Origin: Mesostigma viride
Lineage: Eukaryota > Streptophyta > Mesostigmatophyceae > Mesostigmatales > Mesostigmataceae
Assembly: GCA_009746045.1 (NCBI GenBank)
Contig: RPFO01000667.1
Span: forward strand, 1,857,569 to 1,921,568
DNA: 64,000 bases
Reading direction: 5' to 3'
The notes below the pieces were generated by a model. The model was not told the DNA's origin and made no database searches. It was given only the letters and a program-made list of their open reading frames with translations. A program made the position numbers and the translations under genes. Below, piece by piece: positions 1 to 14,100 of this stretch. The stretch's first letter is position 1. Every line of letters begins with the position of its first letter.

Positions 1-63
1 AGGGGTGGCTCTCGCGAAGCCTATAGACTATGGAGATGAGAGAGCGACGAGACCACTAGTTAC

Positions 64-820
64 CTTTGGGACGGCAGGGAGGCCTCCTCCTCCGAGTCAG
101 ACTCACTGACAATAGCGACGTAATGGAAGGTGGTTGTGGGTCCGGGGTGGGGGGTGGGGGAGGGGGGGAAGGGACGGTGTAGCAGCAACACATCACATAC
201 CGAGCATAGCATAGTGAGCATATATGGTGACCATACGTAGTGAGCACGCAAAGCCAGGGACGAAAAATGAACTGTCGACGGCATGCAGGTCGCAGGACAA
301 ACCCTCACCTTGAATCTTCCTCGCCAGAGGCAGGCCTTTTATTCTTCAGAACTGCCTTAACGGAAGAGAGGGCTGCTTTTAATAAAGCGTCCTCGTCTTC
401 GCTGGCATCTTCTGCATCATTCCCTTTATCTTCCTCCTCCTCACCGTCCTCCTCCTCGTCCTCTTCATGTCCCTCTATGCTCCCCTCTTCCTCGTCCTCA
501 CCATCATCTTCATCGTCGTCCTCCTCGTCCTCCTCGTTATCGTCATCGTTGTCATCTTCTACTTCTATACCTTCGTCCTCCTCGTTACCCTCATCGCTTC
601 CATTAATGTCCTCATCTTCACTGCGGTTATTTTCGTCATGGTTGTCATCCTCATCGTCAGTTTCTTCCCGCGGTCGCGCAACGGGCTTGTCATCCGAAGG
701 TGTAACAAGGCCTAGCTTTCTTCCCCGCACCCGTCGCTTACCATTTTCCCTAACGTCAATCTCTTTTCCTGAAGCCTTTGGGGGCTGAGAAGCCCGTCCT
801 TTGCTCCTGGTAGCATGCAT
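64..820 (-). CDS. Acidic Asp/Glu-rich protein, 5' part (partial)
   Basis: The ATG is at 820. Exon 1 (820..309) encodes 170 residues and ends AG|GTGAGG. A 42-bp second exon (105..64) follows a good acceptor and ends AAAG|GTAACT; the AG+T join makes a Ser codon, so phase is kept. The gene continues off the left edge. Residues 1-45 are basic (Arg/Lys-rich, resembling a nuclear targeting region). From about residue 50 to 140 the chain is almost continuous Asp/Glu with a few Asn, Gly and Ser. A short Lys-containing stretch (KAALSSVKAVLKNK) follows, and exon 2 returns to acidic Ser (ESDSEEEASLPSQ). This composition is common in nuclear chromatin or nucleolar proteins, but I recognise no domain. It is transcribed away from the methyltransferase gene. 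The low-complexity coding sequence could mislead, but splice sites and phase support a real gene. Confidence 0.6.
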
Positions 821-1649
821 AGCACCCAGATTAATGCAGCAATGCTATGAAAATGTGACACAAATCTCCACCACTAAAACATCGCACCAAACGCAAATTG
901 CTCAGAATCCTAAACCAACGTAACTGGTAGATTGCTTTTTAGCATAAGCCCGCAATACTCTAAAGCATACACTTGTTATTTATTTGATTAGTACGCTGTT
1001 GCCCCGTCATGGCCAGGTTTTCCTGCCGGAAGCCCGAATGTCGAGCAAAATGCCTCCGGTTAGCTCAGTGGCTGCGCGGTGCACTGAAGAGTGCTCCATA
1101 ATGCTATCCCCCTGCACCAACCGGCGACCGCGCTCGGACACGTGCTGTGCAACCTGCTGCCAGGAGCATGCCAAGTGGAAAGTATAAAAAAGGTACAAAA
1201 AGTGTAAAAGGTACGCAAAGGCCGTGAGATCTCACTGGTGAGATGTCTAATGCTTTACTTATAGCAGTTCCTAGAGCATATCTAAACCAAGATTTCCGAG
1301 CAGGAATAATACGTTACGCTGGAGTATGCGCTAATCAGCAGCGAAGCATCAGTGCCTGCCGACAGTACCCAAAGAAAGCATATGAGCGTTGCCCTCCCGC
1401 TGTTGTCGCCCAAAGCGTTGGAGGCGTGAACAGGTGACGCGCACGGCATGGCATTTGCCTCAAGGCGGCAATAAATTTTACTTTATCCGACCCCATATTT
1501 TAAGGCTGCCTTCCATTCTGCTGTGGCCCAGCGCGCGCGACTTGCAATTCGTTAAAGCCAAGGTGATACCGATCATACCGGCTAGTCATCTCGGATAGCG
1601 GGGGCGTTGCGGCTGTTCTGCCTGGGAACCGGGCGTGAGAGAATTTATC
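821..1649. promoter_or_regulatory. Divergent intergenic region
   Basis: This stretch lies between two divergent start codons (820 minus, 1650 plus) and is presumed to hold both promoters and 5' UTRs. I see no convincing coding sequence, no clear TATA box and no array. A tRNA A-box-like string at 1061-1072 has no matching B box downstream. A non-coding first exon for either gene cannot be excluded. Confidence 0.35.
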
Positions 1650-2165
1650 ATGACGGCAGCTATGCTGTCTGTTTTCGCCACAAACGCGCCCGTTGCCATG
1701 CCCGTCACGGCTGGCTGCACTGTCATGTCCAGTCGGGTCGCCTTGCCAACGAATTCATGCCCTCGAGCAAATGAGTTCCGCCAAAAATGGCAACCTCAGC
1801 TGTCGACGGGTTCATGGTCCGCCTCTTGGCCGGCGAGAAGCCGGTGCCTGCGAAATTCCCACAAGAAAACCCGGCACACTCCTCTGGTGGCGGTTGCATC
1901 AGCTGAGTCGCCAGTGTTCCTGGAAATGATGACGACCAAGTTCAATCGCATCAATCTTTTCGAGTACCCCCCGGACGCCGCTCCAAACCTCGCCAACGCT
2001 CGCATGATGATCCTGGATGAGACCATGAACGTACATTCCGTATACAGGCCCCATACATCCATCACTGCTTCATACTGGGACGGCCTCGCCAGCGTTGCGG
2101 CTCTGGTGACAGATCCCAACCCGTCTCCGGGCGCAAAACCGACCACTATCGCTATTTTTGGTCTG
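1650..2165 (+). CDS. Methyltransferase exon 1
   Basis: The first in-frame ATG is at 1650 (MTAAMLSVF). An Ala/Ser/Arg-rich leader is followed by conserved-looking sequence from about residue 85: FNRINLFEYPPD, then LDETMNVHSVYRP and ASYWDGLASV, as in the N-terminal beta domain of spermidine-synthase-like proteins. The exon ends GGTCTG|GTAAGC at a codon boundary, in the middle of the SAM-binding loop. The leader could instead be an over-extended exon with the true coding start further downstream, since only the second half is recognisable. Confidence 0.75.
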
Positions 2166-5100
2166 GTAAGCTTTTAGGATTACCTCAGTTGTAAGAAGAT
2201 TACGACGTTGGCCCCTTTCTGTGCCCCCCGCCCCCGCCCCTTCCCCTCCCCTTGCTTCCGCGTCCCCTCCTTCTCACTTCAACCACCTCACCTCACCTGC
2301 CCACTAACTGAAAGCCAAACCCCCTTTGCCGCACCCTGACCCTTCCCCCCCGTTTTATAGACTTGATGCTATTGACAGTAATACTTACAGCCATAGAAAA
2401 AAAGAGCACATTTTGGCGAATCAACAATTTGTTGGCTCCACCACGTTCGCAATCTGCCCCGCCCCTGTCTCCCCTTCACCCTACCCACCACCGCCATGAT
2501 GGCTGCGTGCCGCGTGACCACCCAGTTCAGGCAGGTATAGGTTGAACATTGGTGCATGTGGTGAGCACGCTACATGGTAGTTACTGTGAACTTTATGGTT
2601 CACTTATGCAGTATTCTTCTGAACTTTTTATATAAACTGAACTTATTACCCACCCACCCTCGCTCTACACATCTCTGTCAATGGCACAGTATACCCTGCC
2701 CTGCCCCCTGCCCCAACTCCTTTCCCATAGGATCCCCTCACCCCCTTATTCCCCTGCCCCCTGCCCCAACTCCTTTCCCATAGGATCCCCTCACCCCCTT
2801 ATTCCCCTGACCCCTGCCCCAACTCCTTTCCCATAGGATCCCCTCACCCCCTTATTCCCCTGACCCCTGCCCCAACTCCTTTCCCATAGGATCCCCTCAC
2901 TCCCTTATTCCCCTGACCCCTGCCCCAACTCCTTTCCCATAGGATCCCCTCACCCCCTTATTCCCTGACCCCTGCCCCAACTCCTTTCCCATAGGATCCC
3001 CTCACTCCCTTATTCCCCTCACCCCCTTATTCCCCTATATCCCCGCGAGGCCTACCGTTCGAGTGATTCGGGTGTATTCTTATGAAACCCCTGCACACCT
3101 ACCCAAACCCCAACCCTACCCACTCTCCTACAGCACTTCCCCCCGGGAGACGGCACTTCTGCACCAAACCCTGTCCCCCTCATTCCCTTCCCTCCTCATT
3201 CCCTCTCCCACATGTCTCCGTCCCAGTGCCCTGCCCCTCTTTGCAACCCGTCAAATGTCTGCCACATTCCCGCCCCCCCCCCCCCCCCCCCACACACAAA
3301 GCCCGTTTCGCAAACCGGAGTGGGGTCCCTATTAACACGGACGGAGCCAAGATGGAGCGTGATGGCAGTCCCCTCCCCCCTTTCAACTTGCCGGCTGGAT
3401 GCTGCGATGTTGAACTGTTTAGTGGGTCCGGGTTTAGCGTGGGGGCCTCAAGTCTGAAAGTTTGCGTCCTATTACACATACTGTAGTGGGGGCGTCAAGC
3501 AATCCCCCAGTTTGCAAAATGGGCTTATTCCCCCCCCCCCCCAAGCCCCTTTCTGACCCGACCCCATCCCCCCTGATTGCTGTACCAACCGCTGCCTGCC
3601 CTCACCGTCGCACCTGCCACCCCCCTGCAGGGCGCTGGCACGTGCCCCCGCATCATCCACGAGTTCTGGCCGTCGGTGAAGATGTACGGGTGGGAGCTGG
3701 ACGATGTGGTGGTGGACATGGGGCGCAAGCACATGGGCATGCAAGCGCTTGAGGACTCGGGCGCGTTGACCGTGTTTGTCGCCGACGCGCTCACCGCGAC
3801 GCCGCCACCTGGCAGCACCGGGTTCGACGCGATCATTGTGGACATCTTTATCGACGGGGTGATCCCGGAGGAGTTCACCAAGGTGGCCACGTGGCGGCGC
3901 ATCGAGGGGCTGGTGAACCCGGGTGGCCACGTCATCATGAATCTGGCGGGGGTCATGGACCAGCAGCAGGTGTGGGAGTTTCTGGCGTCCGGGGGGCGGG
4001 GGAGCTTCTTTGGGGGAGGCGGCGTGGAGGATCTGCTGGAGGAGGATCAGGTGCGTGCCTGCTATACATAGCGTATAGAGCATTCACGACTGTGGGATCG
4101 TCATGGAAGGAGTACATGAAGCGTGTCTGTTTGATCATCAAGGAAGAGGGTATGTGAAGCGTGTCTGTTTGATCATCAAGGAAGAGGGTACGTGAAGCGT
4201 GTCTGTTTGGTCATCAAGGAAGAGGGTACATGAAGCGTGTCTGTTTGGTCATCAAGGAAGAGGGTACGTGAAGCGTGTCTGTTTGATCATCAAGGAAGAG
4301 GGTACGTGAAGCGTGTCTGTTTGATCATCAAGGAAGAGGGTACGTGAAGCGTGTCTGTTTGATCATCAAGGAAGAGGGTACGTGAAGCGTGTCTGTTTGA
4401 TCATCAAGGAAGAGGGTACGTGAAGCGTGTCTGTTTGGTCATCAAGGAAGAGGGTACATGAAGCGTGTCTGTTTGATCGGCGTGGAAGAGGGTACGTGAA
4501 GCGTGTCTGTTTGATCATCAAGGAAGAGGGTACGTGAAGCGTGTCTGTTTGATCATCAAGGAAGAGGGTACGTGAAGCGTGTCTGTTTGATCATCAAGGA
4601 AGAGGGTACGTGAAGCGTGTCTGTTTGGTCATCAAGGAAGAGGGTATGTGAAGCGTGTCTGTTTGATCATCAAGGAAGAGGGTACGTGAAGCGTGTCTGT
4701 TTGGTCATCAAGGAAGAGGGTACGTGAAGCGTGTCTGTTTGATCATCAAGGAAGAGGGTACGTGAAGCGTGTCTGTTTGGTCATCAAGGAAGAGGGTACG
4801 TGAAGCGTGTCTGTTTGATCATCAAGGAAGAGGGTACGTGAAGCGTGTCTGTTTGGTCATCAAGGAAGAGGGTACGTGAAGCGTGTCTGTTTGATCATGG
4901 AAGAGGGTACGTGAAGCGTGTCTGTTTGATCATCAAGGAAGAGGGTACGTGAAGCGTGTCTGTTTGATCATCAAGGAAGAGGGTATGTGAAGCGTGTCTG
5001 TTTGATCATCAAGGAAGAGGGTACGTGAAGCGTGTCTGTTTGATCATCAAGGAAGAGGGTACGTGAAGCGTGTCTGTTTGGTCATCAAGGAAGAGGGTAC

Positions 5101-8100
5101 GTGAAGCGTGTCTGTTTGGTCATCAAGGAAGAGGGTACGTGAAGCGTGTCTGTTTGATCATCAAGGAAGAGGGTACGTGAAGCGTGTCTGTTTGGTCATC
5201 AAGGAAGAGGGTACGTGAAGCGTGTCTGTTTGGTCATCAAGGAAGAGGGTACGTGAAGCGTGTCTGTTTGGTCATCAAGGAAGAGGGTACGTGAAGCGTG
5301 TCTGTTTGGTCATCAAGGAAGAGGGTACGTGAAGCGTGTCTGTTTGATCATCAAGGAAGAGGGTACGTGAAGCGTGTCTGTTTGATCATCAAGGAAGAGG
5401 GTACGTGAAGCGTGTCTGTTTGATCATCAAGGAAGAGGGTACGTGAAGCGTGTCTGTTTGATCATCAAGGAAGAGGGTACGTGAAGCGTGTCTGTTTGGT
5501 CATCAAGGAAGAGGGTATGTGAAGCGTGTCTGTTTGGTCATCAAGGAAGAGGGTACGTGAAGCGTGTCTGTTTGGTCATCAAGGAAGAGGGTACGTGAAG
5601 CGTGTCTGTTTGATCATCAAGGAAGAGGGTACGTGAAGCGTGTCTGTTTGATCATCAAGGAAGAGGGTACGTGAAGCGTGTCTGTTTGATCATCAAGGAA
5701 GAGGGTACGTGAAGCGTGTCTGTTTGGTCATCAAGGAAGAGGGTACGTGAAGCGTGTCTGTTTGGTCATCAAGGAAGAGGGTACGTGAAGCGTGTCTGTT
5801 TGATCATCAAGGAAGAGGGTACGTGAAGCGTGTCTGTTTGATCATCAAGGAAGAGGGTACGTGAAGCGTGTCTGTTTGATCATCAAGGAAGAGGGTACGT
5901 GAAGCGTGTCTGTTTGATCATCAAGGAAGAGGGTACGTGAAGCGTGTCTGTTTGATCATCAAGGAAGAGGGTACGTGAAGCGTGTCTGTTTGGTCATCAA
6001 GGAAGAGGGTACGTGAAGCGTGTCTGTTTGATCATCAAGGAAGAGGGTACGTGAAGCGTGTCTGTTTGATCATCAAGGAAGAGGGTACGTGAAGCGTGTC
6101 TGTTTGATCATCAAGGAAGAGGGTACGTGAAGCGTGTCTGTTTGGTCATCAAGGAAGAGGGTACGTGAAGCGTGTCTGTTTGATCATCAAGGAAGAGGGT
6201 ACGTGAAGCGTGTCTGTTTGATCATCAAGGAAGAGGGTACGTGAAGCGTGTCTGTTTGGTCATCAAGGAAGAGGGTACGTGAAGCGTGTCTGTTTGGTCA
6301 TCAAGGAAGAGGGTACGTGAAGCGTGTCTGTTTGATCATCAAGGAAGAGGGTACGTGAAGCGTGTCTGTTTGATCATCAAGGAAGAGGGTACGTGAAGCG
6401 TGTCTGTTTGATCATCAAGGAAGAGGGTACGTGAAGCGTGTCTGTTTGGTCATCAAGGAAGAGGGTACGTGAAGCGTGTCTGTTTGATCATCAAGGAAGA
6501 GGGTACGTGAAGCGTGTCTGTTTGATCATCAAGGAAGAGGGTACGTGAAGCGTGTCTGTTTGGTCATCAAGGAAGAGGGTACGTGAAGCGTGTCTGTTTG
6601 GTCATCAAGGAAGAGGGTACGTGAAGCGTGTCTGTTTGGTCATCAAGGAAGAGGGTACGTGAAGCGTGTCTGTTTGATCATCAAGGAAGAGGGTACGTGA
6701 AGCGTGTCTGTTTGGTCATCAAGGAAGAGGGTACGTGAAGCGTGTCTGTTTGGTCATCAAGGAAGAGGGTACGTGAAGCGTGTCTGTTTGATCATCAAGG
6801 AAGAGGGTACGTGAAGCGTGTCTGTTTGATCATCAAGGAAGAGGGTACGTGAAGCGTGTCTGTTTGGTCATCAAGGAAGAGGGTACGTGAAGCGTGTCTG
6901 TTTGATCATCAAGGAAGAGGGTACGTGAAGCGTGTCTGTTTGGTCATCAAGGAAGAGGGTACGTGAAGCGTGTCTGTTTGGTCATCAAGGAAGAGGGTAC
7001 GTGAAGCGTGTCTGTTTGATCATCAAGGAAGAGGGTACGTGAAGCGTGTCTGTTTGGTCATCAAGGAAGAGGGTACGTGAAGCGTGTCTGTTTGGTCATC
7101 AAGGAAGAGGGTACGTGAAGCGTGTCTGTTTGGTCATCAAGGAAGAGGGTACGTGAAGCGTGTCTGTTTGGTCATCAAGGAAGAGGGTACGTGAAGCGTG
7201 TCTGTTTGGTCATCAAGGAAGAGGGTACGTGAAGCGTGTCTGTTTGGTCATCAAGGAAGAGGGTACGTGAAGCGTGTCTGTTTGATCATCAAGGAAGAGG
7301 GTACGTGAAGCGTGTCTGTTTGATCATCAAGGAAGAGGGTACGTGAAGCGTGTCTGTTTGATCATCAAGGAAGAGGGTACGTGAAGCGTGTCTGTTTGAT
7401 CATCAAGGAAGAGGGTACGTGAAGCGTGTCTGTTTGGTCATCAAGGAAGAGGGTACGTGAAGCGTGTCTGTTTGATCATCAAGGAAGAGGGTACGTGAAG
7501 CGTGTCTGTTTGGTCATCAAGGAAGAGGGTACGTGAAGCGTGTCTGTTTGGTCATCAAGGAAGAGGGTACGTGAAGCGTGTCTGTTTGATCATCAAGGAA
7601 GAGGGTACGTGAAGCGTGTCTGTTTGGTCATCAAGGAAGAGGGTACGTGAAGCGTGTCTGTTTGATCATCAAGGAAGAGGGTACGTGAAGCGTGTCTGTT
7701 TGGTCATCAAGGAAGAGGGTACGTGAAGCGTGTCTGTTTGATCATCAAGGAAGAGGGTACGTGAAGCGTGTCTGTTTGATCATCAAGGAAGAGGGTACGT
7801 GAAGCGTGTCTGTTTGATCATCAAGGAAGAGGGTACGTGAAGCGTGTCTGTTTGGTCATCAAGGAAGAGGGTACGTGAAGCGTGTCTGTTTGGTCATCAA
7901 GGAAGAGGGTACGTGAAGCGTGTCTGTTTGGTCATCAAGGAAGAGGGTACGTGAAGCGTGTCTGTTTGATCATCAAGGAAGAGGGTACGTGAAGCGTGTC
8001 TGTTTGGTCATCAAGGAAGAGGGTACGTGAAGCGTGTCTGTTTGGTCATCAAGGAAGAGGGTACGTGAAGCGTGTCTGTTTGATCATCAAGGAAGAGGGT

Positions 8101-11100
8101 ACGTGAAGCGTGTCTGTTTGATCATCAAGGAAGAGGGTACGTGAAGCGTGTCTGTTTGGTCATCAAGGAAGAGGGTACGTGAAGCGTGTCTGTTTGATCA
8201 TCAAGGAAGAGGGTACGTGAAGCGTGTCTGTTTGGTCATCAAGGAAGAGGGTACGTGAAGCGTGTCTGTTTGTCATCAAGGAAGAGGGTACGTGAAGCGT
8301 GTCTGTTTGATCATCAAGGAAGAGGGTACGTGAAGCGTGTCTGTTTGGTCATCAAGGAAGAGGGTACGTGAAGCGTGTCTGTTTGGTCATCAAGGAAGAG
8401 GGTACGTGAAGCGTGTCTGTTTGGTCATCAAGGAAGAGGGTACGTGAAGCGTGTCTGTTTGGTCATCAAGGAAGAGGGTACGTGAAGCGTGTCTGTTTGT
8501 CATCAAGGAAGAGGGTACGTGAAGCGTGTCTGTTTGGTCATCAAGGAAGAGGGTACGTGAAGCGTGTCTGTTTGATCATCAAGGAAGAGGGTACGTGAAG
8601 CGTGTCTGTTTGATCATCAAGGAAGAGGGTACGTGAAGCGTGTCTGTTTGGTCATCAAGGAAGAGGGTACGTGAAGCGTGTCTGTTTGTCATCAAGGAAG
8701 AGGGTACGTGAAGCGTGTCTGTTTGTCATCAAGGAAGAGGGTACGTGAAGCGTGTCTGTTTGATCATCAAGGAAGAGGGTACGTGAAGCGTGTCTGTTTG
8801 ATCATCAAGGAAGAGGGTACGTGAAGCGTGTCTGTTTGGTCATCAAGGAAGAGGGTACGTGAAGCGTGTCTGTTTGATCATCAAGGAAGAGGGTACGTGA
8901 AGCGTGTCTGTTTGTCATCAAGGAAGAGGGTACGTGAAGCGTGTCTGTTTGATCATCAAGGAAGAGGGTACGTGAAGCGTGTCTGTTTGATCATCAAGGA
9001 AGAGGGTACGTGAAGCGTGTCTGTTTGGTCATCAAGGAAGAGGGTACGTGAAGCGTGTCTGTTTGATCATCAAGGAAGAGGGTACGTGAAGCGTGTCTGT
9101 TTGGTCATCAAGGAAGAGGGTACGTGAAGCGTGTCTGTTTGTCATCAAGGAAGAGGGTACGTGAAGCGTGTCTGTTTGATCATCAAGGAAGAGGGTACGT
9201 GAAGCGTGTCTGTTTGGTCATCAAGGAAGAGGGTACGTGAAGCGTGTCTGTTTGTCATCAAGGAAGAGGGTACGTGAAGCGTGTCTGTTTGATCATCAAG
9301 GAAGAGGGTACGTGAAGCGTGTCTGTTTGATCATCAAGGAAGAGGGTACGTGAAGCGTGTCTGTTTGATCATCAAGGAAGAGGGTACGTGAAGCGTGTCT
9401 GTTTGATCATCAAGGAAGAGGGTACGTGAAGCGTGTCTGTTTGATCATCAAGGAAGAGGGTACGTGAAGCGTGTCTGTTTGGTCATCAAGGAAGAGGGTA
9501 CGTGAAGCGTGTCTGTTTGTCATCAAGGAAGAGGGTACGTGAAGCGTGTCTGTTTGTCATCAAGGAAGAGGGTACGTGAAGCGTGTCTGTTTGATCATCA
9601 AGGAAGAGGGTACGTGAAGCGTGTCTGTTTGATCATCAAGGAAGAGGGTACGTGAAGCGTGTCTGTTTGATCATCAAGGAAGAGGGTACGTGAAGCGTGT
9701 CTGTTTGATCATCAAGGAAGAGGGTACGTGAAGCGTGTCTGTTTGTCATCAAGGAAGAGGGTACGTGAAGCGTGTCTGTTTGATCATCAAGGAAGAGGGT
9801 ACGTGAAGCGTGTCTGTTTGTCATCAAGGAAGAGGGTACGTGAAGCGTGTCTGTTTGATCATCAAGGAAGAGGGTACGTGAAGCGTGTCTGTTTGATCAT
9901 CAAGGAAGAGGGTACGTGAAGCGTGTCTGTTTGGTCATCAAGGAAGAGGGTACGTGAAGCGTGTCTGTTTGATCATCAAGGAAGAGGGTACGTGAAGCGT
10001 GTCTGTTTGATCATCAAGGAAGAGGGTACGTGAAGCGTGTCTGTTTGATCATCAAGGAAGAGGGTACGTGAAGCGTGTCTGTTTGATCATCAAGGAAGAG
10101 GGTACGTGAAGCGTGTCTGTTTGGTCATCAAGGAAGAGGGTACGTGAAGCGTGTCTGTTTGTCATCAAGGAAGAGGGTACGTGAAGCGTGTCTGTTTGAT
10201 CATCAAGGAAGAGGGTACGTGAAGCGTGTCTGTTTGTCATCAAGGAAGAGGGTACGTGAAGCGTGTCTGTTTGATCATCAAGGAAGAGGGTACGTGAAGC
10301 GTGTCTGTTTGATCATCAAGGAAGAGGGTACGTGAAGCGTGTCTGTTTGGTCATCAAGGAAGAGGGTACGTGAAGCGTGTCTGTTTGTCATCAAGGAAGA
10401 GGGTACGTGAAGCGTGTCTGTTTGTCATCAAGGAAGAGGGTACGTGAAGCGTGTCTGTTTGATCATCAAGGAAGAGGGTACGTGAAGCGTGTCTGTTTGA
10501 TCATCAAGGAAGAGGGTACGTGAAGCGTGTCTGTTTGGTCATCAAGGAAGAGGGTACGTGAAGCGTGTCTGTTTGATCATCAAGGAAGAGGGTACGTGAA
10601 GCGTGTCTGTTTGATCATCAAGGAAGAGGGTACGTGAAGCGTGTCTGTTTGTCATCAAGGAAGAGGGTACGTGAAGCGTGTCTGTTTGATCATCAAGGAA
10701 GAGGGTACGTGAAGCGTGTCTGTTTGGTCATCAAGGAAGAGGGTACGTGAAGCGTGTCTGTTTGATCATCAAGGAAGAGGGTACGTGAAGCGTGTCTGTT
10801 TGTCATCAAGGAAGAGGGTACGTGAAGCGTGTCTGTTTGATCATCAAGGAAGAGGGTACGTGAAGCGTGTCTGTTTGATCATCAAGGAAGAGGGTACGTG
10901 AAGCGTGTCTGTTTGGTCATCAAGGAAGAGGGTACGTGAAGCGTGTCTGTTTGATCATCAAGGAAGAGGGTACGTGAAGCGTGTCTGTTTGGTCATCAAG
11001 GAAGAGGGTACGTGAAGCGTGTCTGTTTGGTCATCAAGGAAGAGGGTACGTGAAGCGTGTCTGTTTGATCATCAAGGAAGAGGGTACGTGAAGCGTGTCT

Positions 11101-14100
11101 GTTTGATCATCAAGGAAGAGGGTACGTGAAGCGTGTCTGTTTGGTCATCAAGGAAGAGGGTACGTGAAGCGTGTCTGTTTGATCATCAAGGAAGAGGGTA
11201 CGTGAAGCGTGTCTGTTTGGTCATCAAGGAAGAGGGTACGTGAAGCGTGTCTGTTTGATCATCAAGGAAGAGGGTACGTGAAGCGTGTCTGTTTGATCAT
11301 CAAGGAAGAGGGTACGTGAAGCGTGTCTGTTTGGTCATCAAGGAAGAGGGTACGTGAAGCGTGTCTGTTTGATCATCAAGGAAGAGGGTACGTGAAGCGT
11401 GTCTGTTTGGTCATCAAGGAAGAGGGTACGTGAAGCGTGTCTGTTTGATCATCAAGGAAGAGGGTACGTGAAGCGTGTCTGTTTGATCATCAAGGAAGAG
11501 GGTACGTGAAGCGTGTCTGTTTGGTCATCAAGGAAGAGGGTACGTGAAGCGTGTCTGTTTGATCATCAAGGAAGAGGGTACGTGAAGCGTGTCTGTTTGG
11601 TCATCAAGGAAGAGGGTACGTGAAGCGTGTCTGTTTGATCATCAAGGAAGAGGGTACGTGAAGCGTGTCTGTTTGATCATCAAGGAAGAGGGTACGTGAA
11701 GCGTGTCTGTTTGGTCATCAAGGAAGAGGGTACGTGAAGCGTGTCTGTTTGGTCATCAAGGAAGAGGGTACGTGAAGCGTGTCTGTTTGATCATCAAGGA
11801 AGAGGGTACGTGAAGCGTGTCTGTTTGATCATCAAGGAAGAGGGTACGTGAAGCGTGTCTGTTTGATCATCAAGGAAGAGGGTACGTGAAGCGTGTCTGT
11901 TTGATCATCAAGGAAGAGGGTACGTGAAGCGTGTCTGTTTGATCATCAAGGAAGAGGGTACGTGAAGCGTGTCTGTTTGATCATCAAGGAAGAGGGTACG
12001 TGAAGCGTGTCTGTTTGATCATCAAGGAAGAGGGTACGTGAAGCGTGTCTGTTTGATCATCAAGGAAGAGGGTACGTGAAGCGTGTCTGTTTGATCATCA
12101 AGGAAGAGGGTACGTGAAGCGTGTCTGTTTGGTCATCAAGGAAGAGGGTACGTGAAGCGTGTCTGTTTGATCATCAAGGAAGAGGGTACGTGAAGCGTGT
12201 CTGTTTGATCATCAAGGAAGAGGGTACGTGAAGCGTGTCTGTTTGATCATCAAGGAAGAGGGTACGTGAAGCGTGTCTGTTTGATCATCAAGGAAGAGGG
12301 TACGTGAAGCGTGTCTGTTTGATCATCAAGGAAGAGGGTACGTGAAGCGTGTCTGTTTGATCATCAAGGAAGAGGGTACGTGAAGCGTGTCTGTTTGATC
12401 ATCAAGGAAGAGGGTACGTGAAGCGTGTCTGTTTGATCATCAAGGAAGAGGGTACGTGAAGCGTGTCTGTTTGATCATCAAGGAAGAGGGTACGTGAAGC
12501 GTGTCTGTTTGGTCATCAAGGAAGAGGGTACGTGAAGCGTGTCTGTTTGATCATCAAGGAAGAGGGTACGTGAAGCGTGTCTGTTTGATCATCAAGGAAG
12601 AGGGTACGTGAAGCGTGTCTGTTTGGTCATCAAGGAAGAGGGTACGTGAAGCGTGTCTGTTTGATCATCAAGGAAGAGGGTACGTGAAGCGTGTCTGTTT
12701 GATCATCAAGGAAGAGGGTACGTGAAGCGTGTCTGTTTGATCATCAAGGAAGAGGGTACGTGAAGCGTGTCTGTTTGATCATCAAGGAAGAGGGTACGTG
12801 AAGCGTGTCTGTTTGATCATCAAGGAAGAGGGTACGTGAAGCGTGTCTGTTTGATCATCAAGGAAGAGGGTACGTGAAGCGTGTCTGTTTGATCATCAAG
12901 GAAGAGGGTACGTGAAGCGTGTCTGTTTGATCATCAAGGAAGAGGGTACGTGAAGCGTGTCTGTTTGATCATCAAGGAAGAGGGTACGTGAAGCGTGTCT
13001 GTTTGATCATCAAGGAAGAGGGTACGTGAAGCGTGTCTGTTTGGTCATCAAGGAAGAGGGTACGTGAAGCGTGTCTGTTTGATCATCAAGGAAGAGGGTA
13101 CGTGAAGCGTGTCTGTTTGATCATCAAGGAAGAGGGTACGTGAAGCGTGTCTGTTTGGTCATCAAGGAAGAGGGTACGTGAAGCGTGTCTGTTTGATCAT
13201 CAAGGAAGAGGGTACGTGAAGCGTGTCTGTTTGATCATCAAGGAAGAGGGTACGTGAAGCGTGTCTGTTTGATCATCAAGGAAGAGGGTACGTGAAGCGT
13301 GTCTGTTTGATCATCAAGGAAGAGGGTACGTGAAGCGTGTCTGTTTGATCATCAAGGAAGAGGGTACGTGAAGCGTGTCTGTTTGATCATCAAGGAAGAG
13401 GGTACGTGAAGCGTGTCTGTTTGGTCATCAAGGAAGAGGGTACGTGAAGCGTGTCTGTTTGGTCATCAAGGAAGAGGGTACGTGAAGCGTGTCTGTTTGA
13501 TCATCAAGGAAGAGGGTACGTGAAGCGTGTCTGTTTGATCATCAAGGAAGAGGGTACGTGAAGCGTGTCTGTTTGGTCATCAAGGAAGAGGGTACGTGAA
13601 GCGTGTCTGTTTGATCATCAAGGAAGAGGGTACGTGAAGCGTGTCTGTTTGATCATCAAGGAAGAGGGTACGTGAAGCGTGTCTGTTTGATCATCAAGGA
13701 AGAGGGTACGTGAAGCGTGTCTGTTTGATCATCAAGGAAGAGGGTACGTGAAGCGTGTCTGTTTGATCATCAAGGAAGAGGGTACGTGAAGCGTGTCTGT
13801 TTGATCATCAAGGAAGAGGGTACGTGAAGCGTGTCTGTTTGATCATCAAGGAAGAGGGTACGTGAAGCGTGTCTGTTTGATCATCAAGGAAGAGGGTACG
13901 TGAAGCGTGTCTGTTTGATCATCAAGGAAGAGGGTACGTGAAGCGTGTCTGTTTGGTCATCAAGGAAGAGGGTACGTGAAGCGTGTCTGTTTGATCATCA
14001 AGGAAGAGGGTACGTGAAGCGTGTCTGTTTGATCATCAAGGAAGAGGGTACGTGAAGCGTGTCTGTTTGATCATCAAGGAAGAGGGTACGTGAAGCGTGT

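Noticed and set aside
1061-1072. tRNA gene suggested by the A-box-like string TAGCTCAGTGGC
   Set aside because: No B box or T arm at the right distance, and no acceptor stem pairing could be found.
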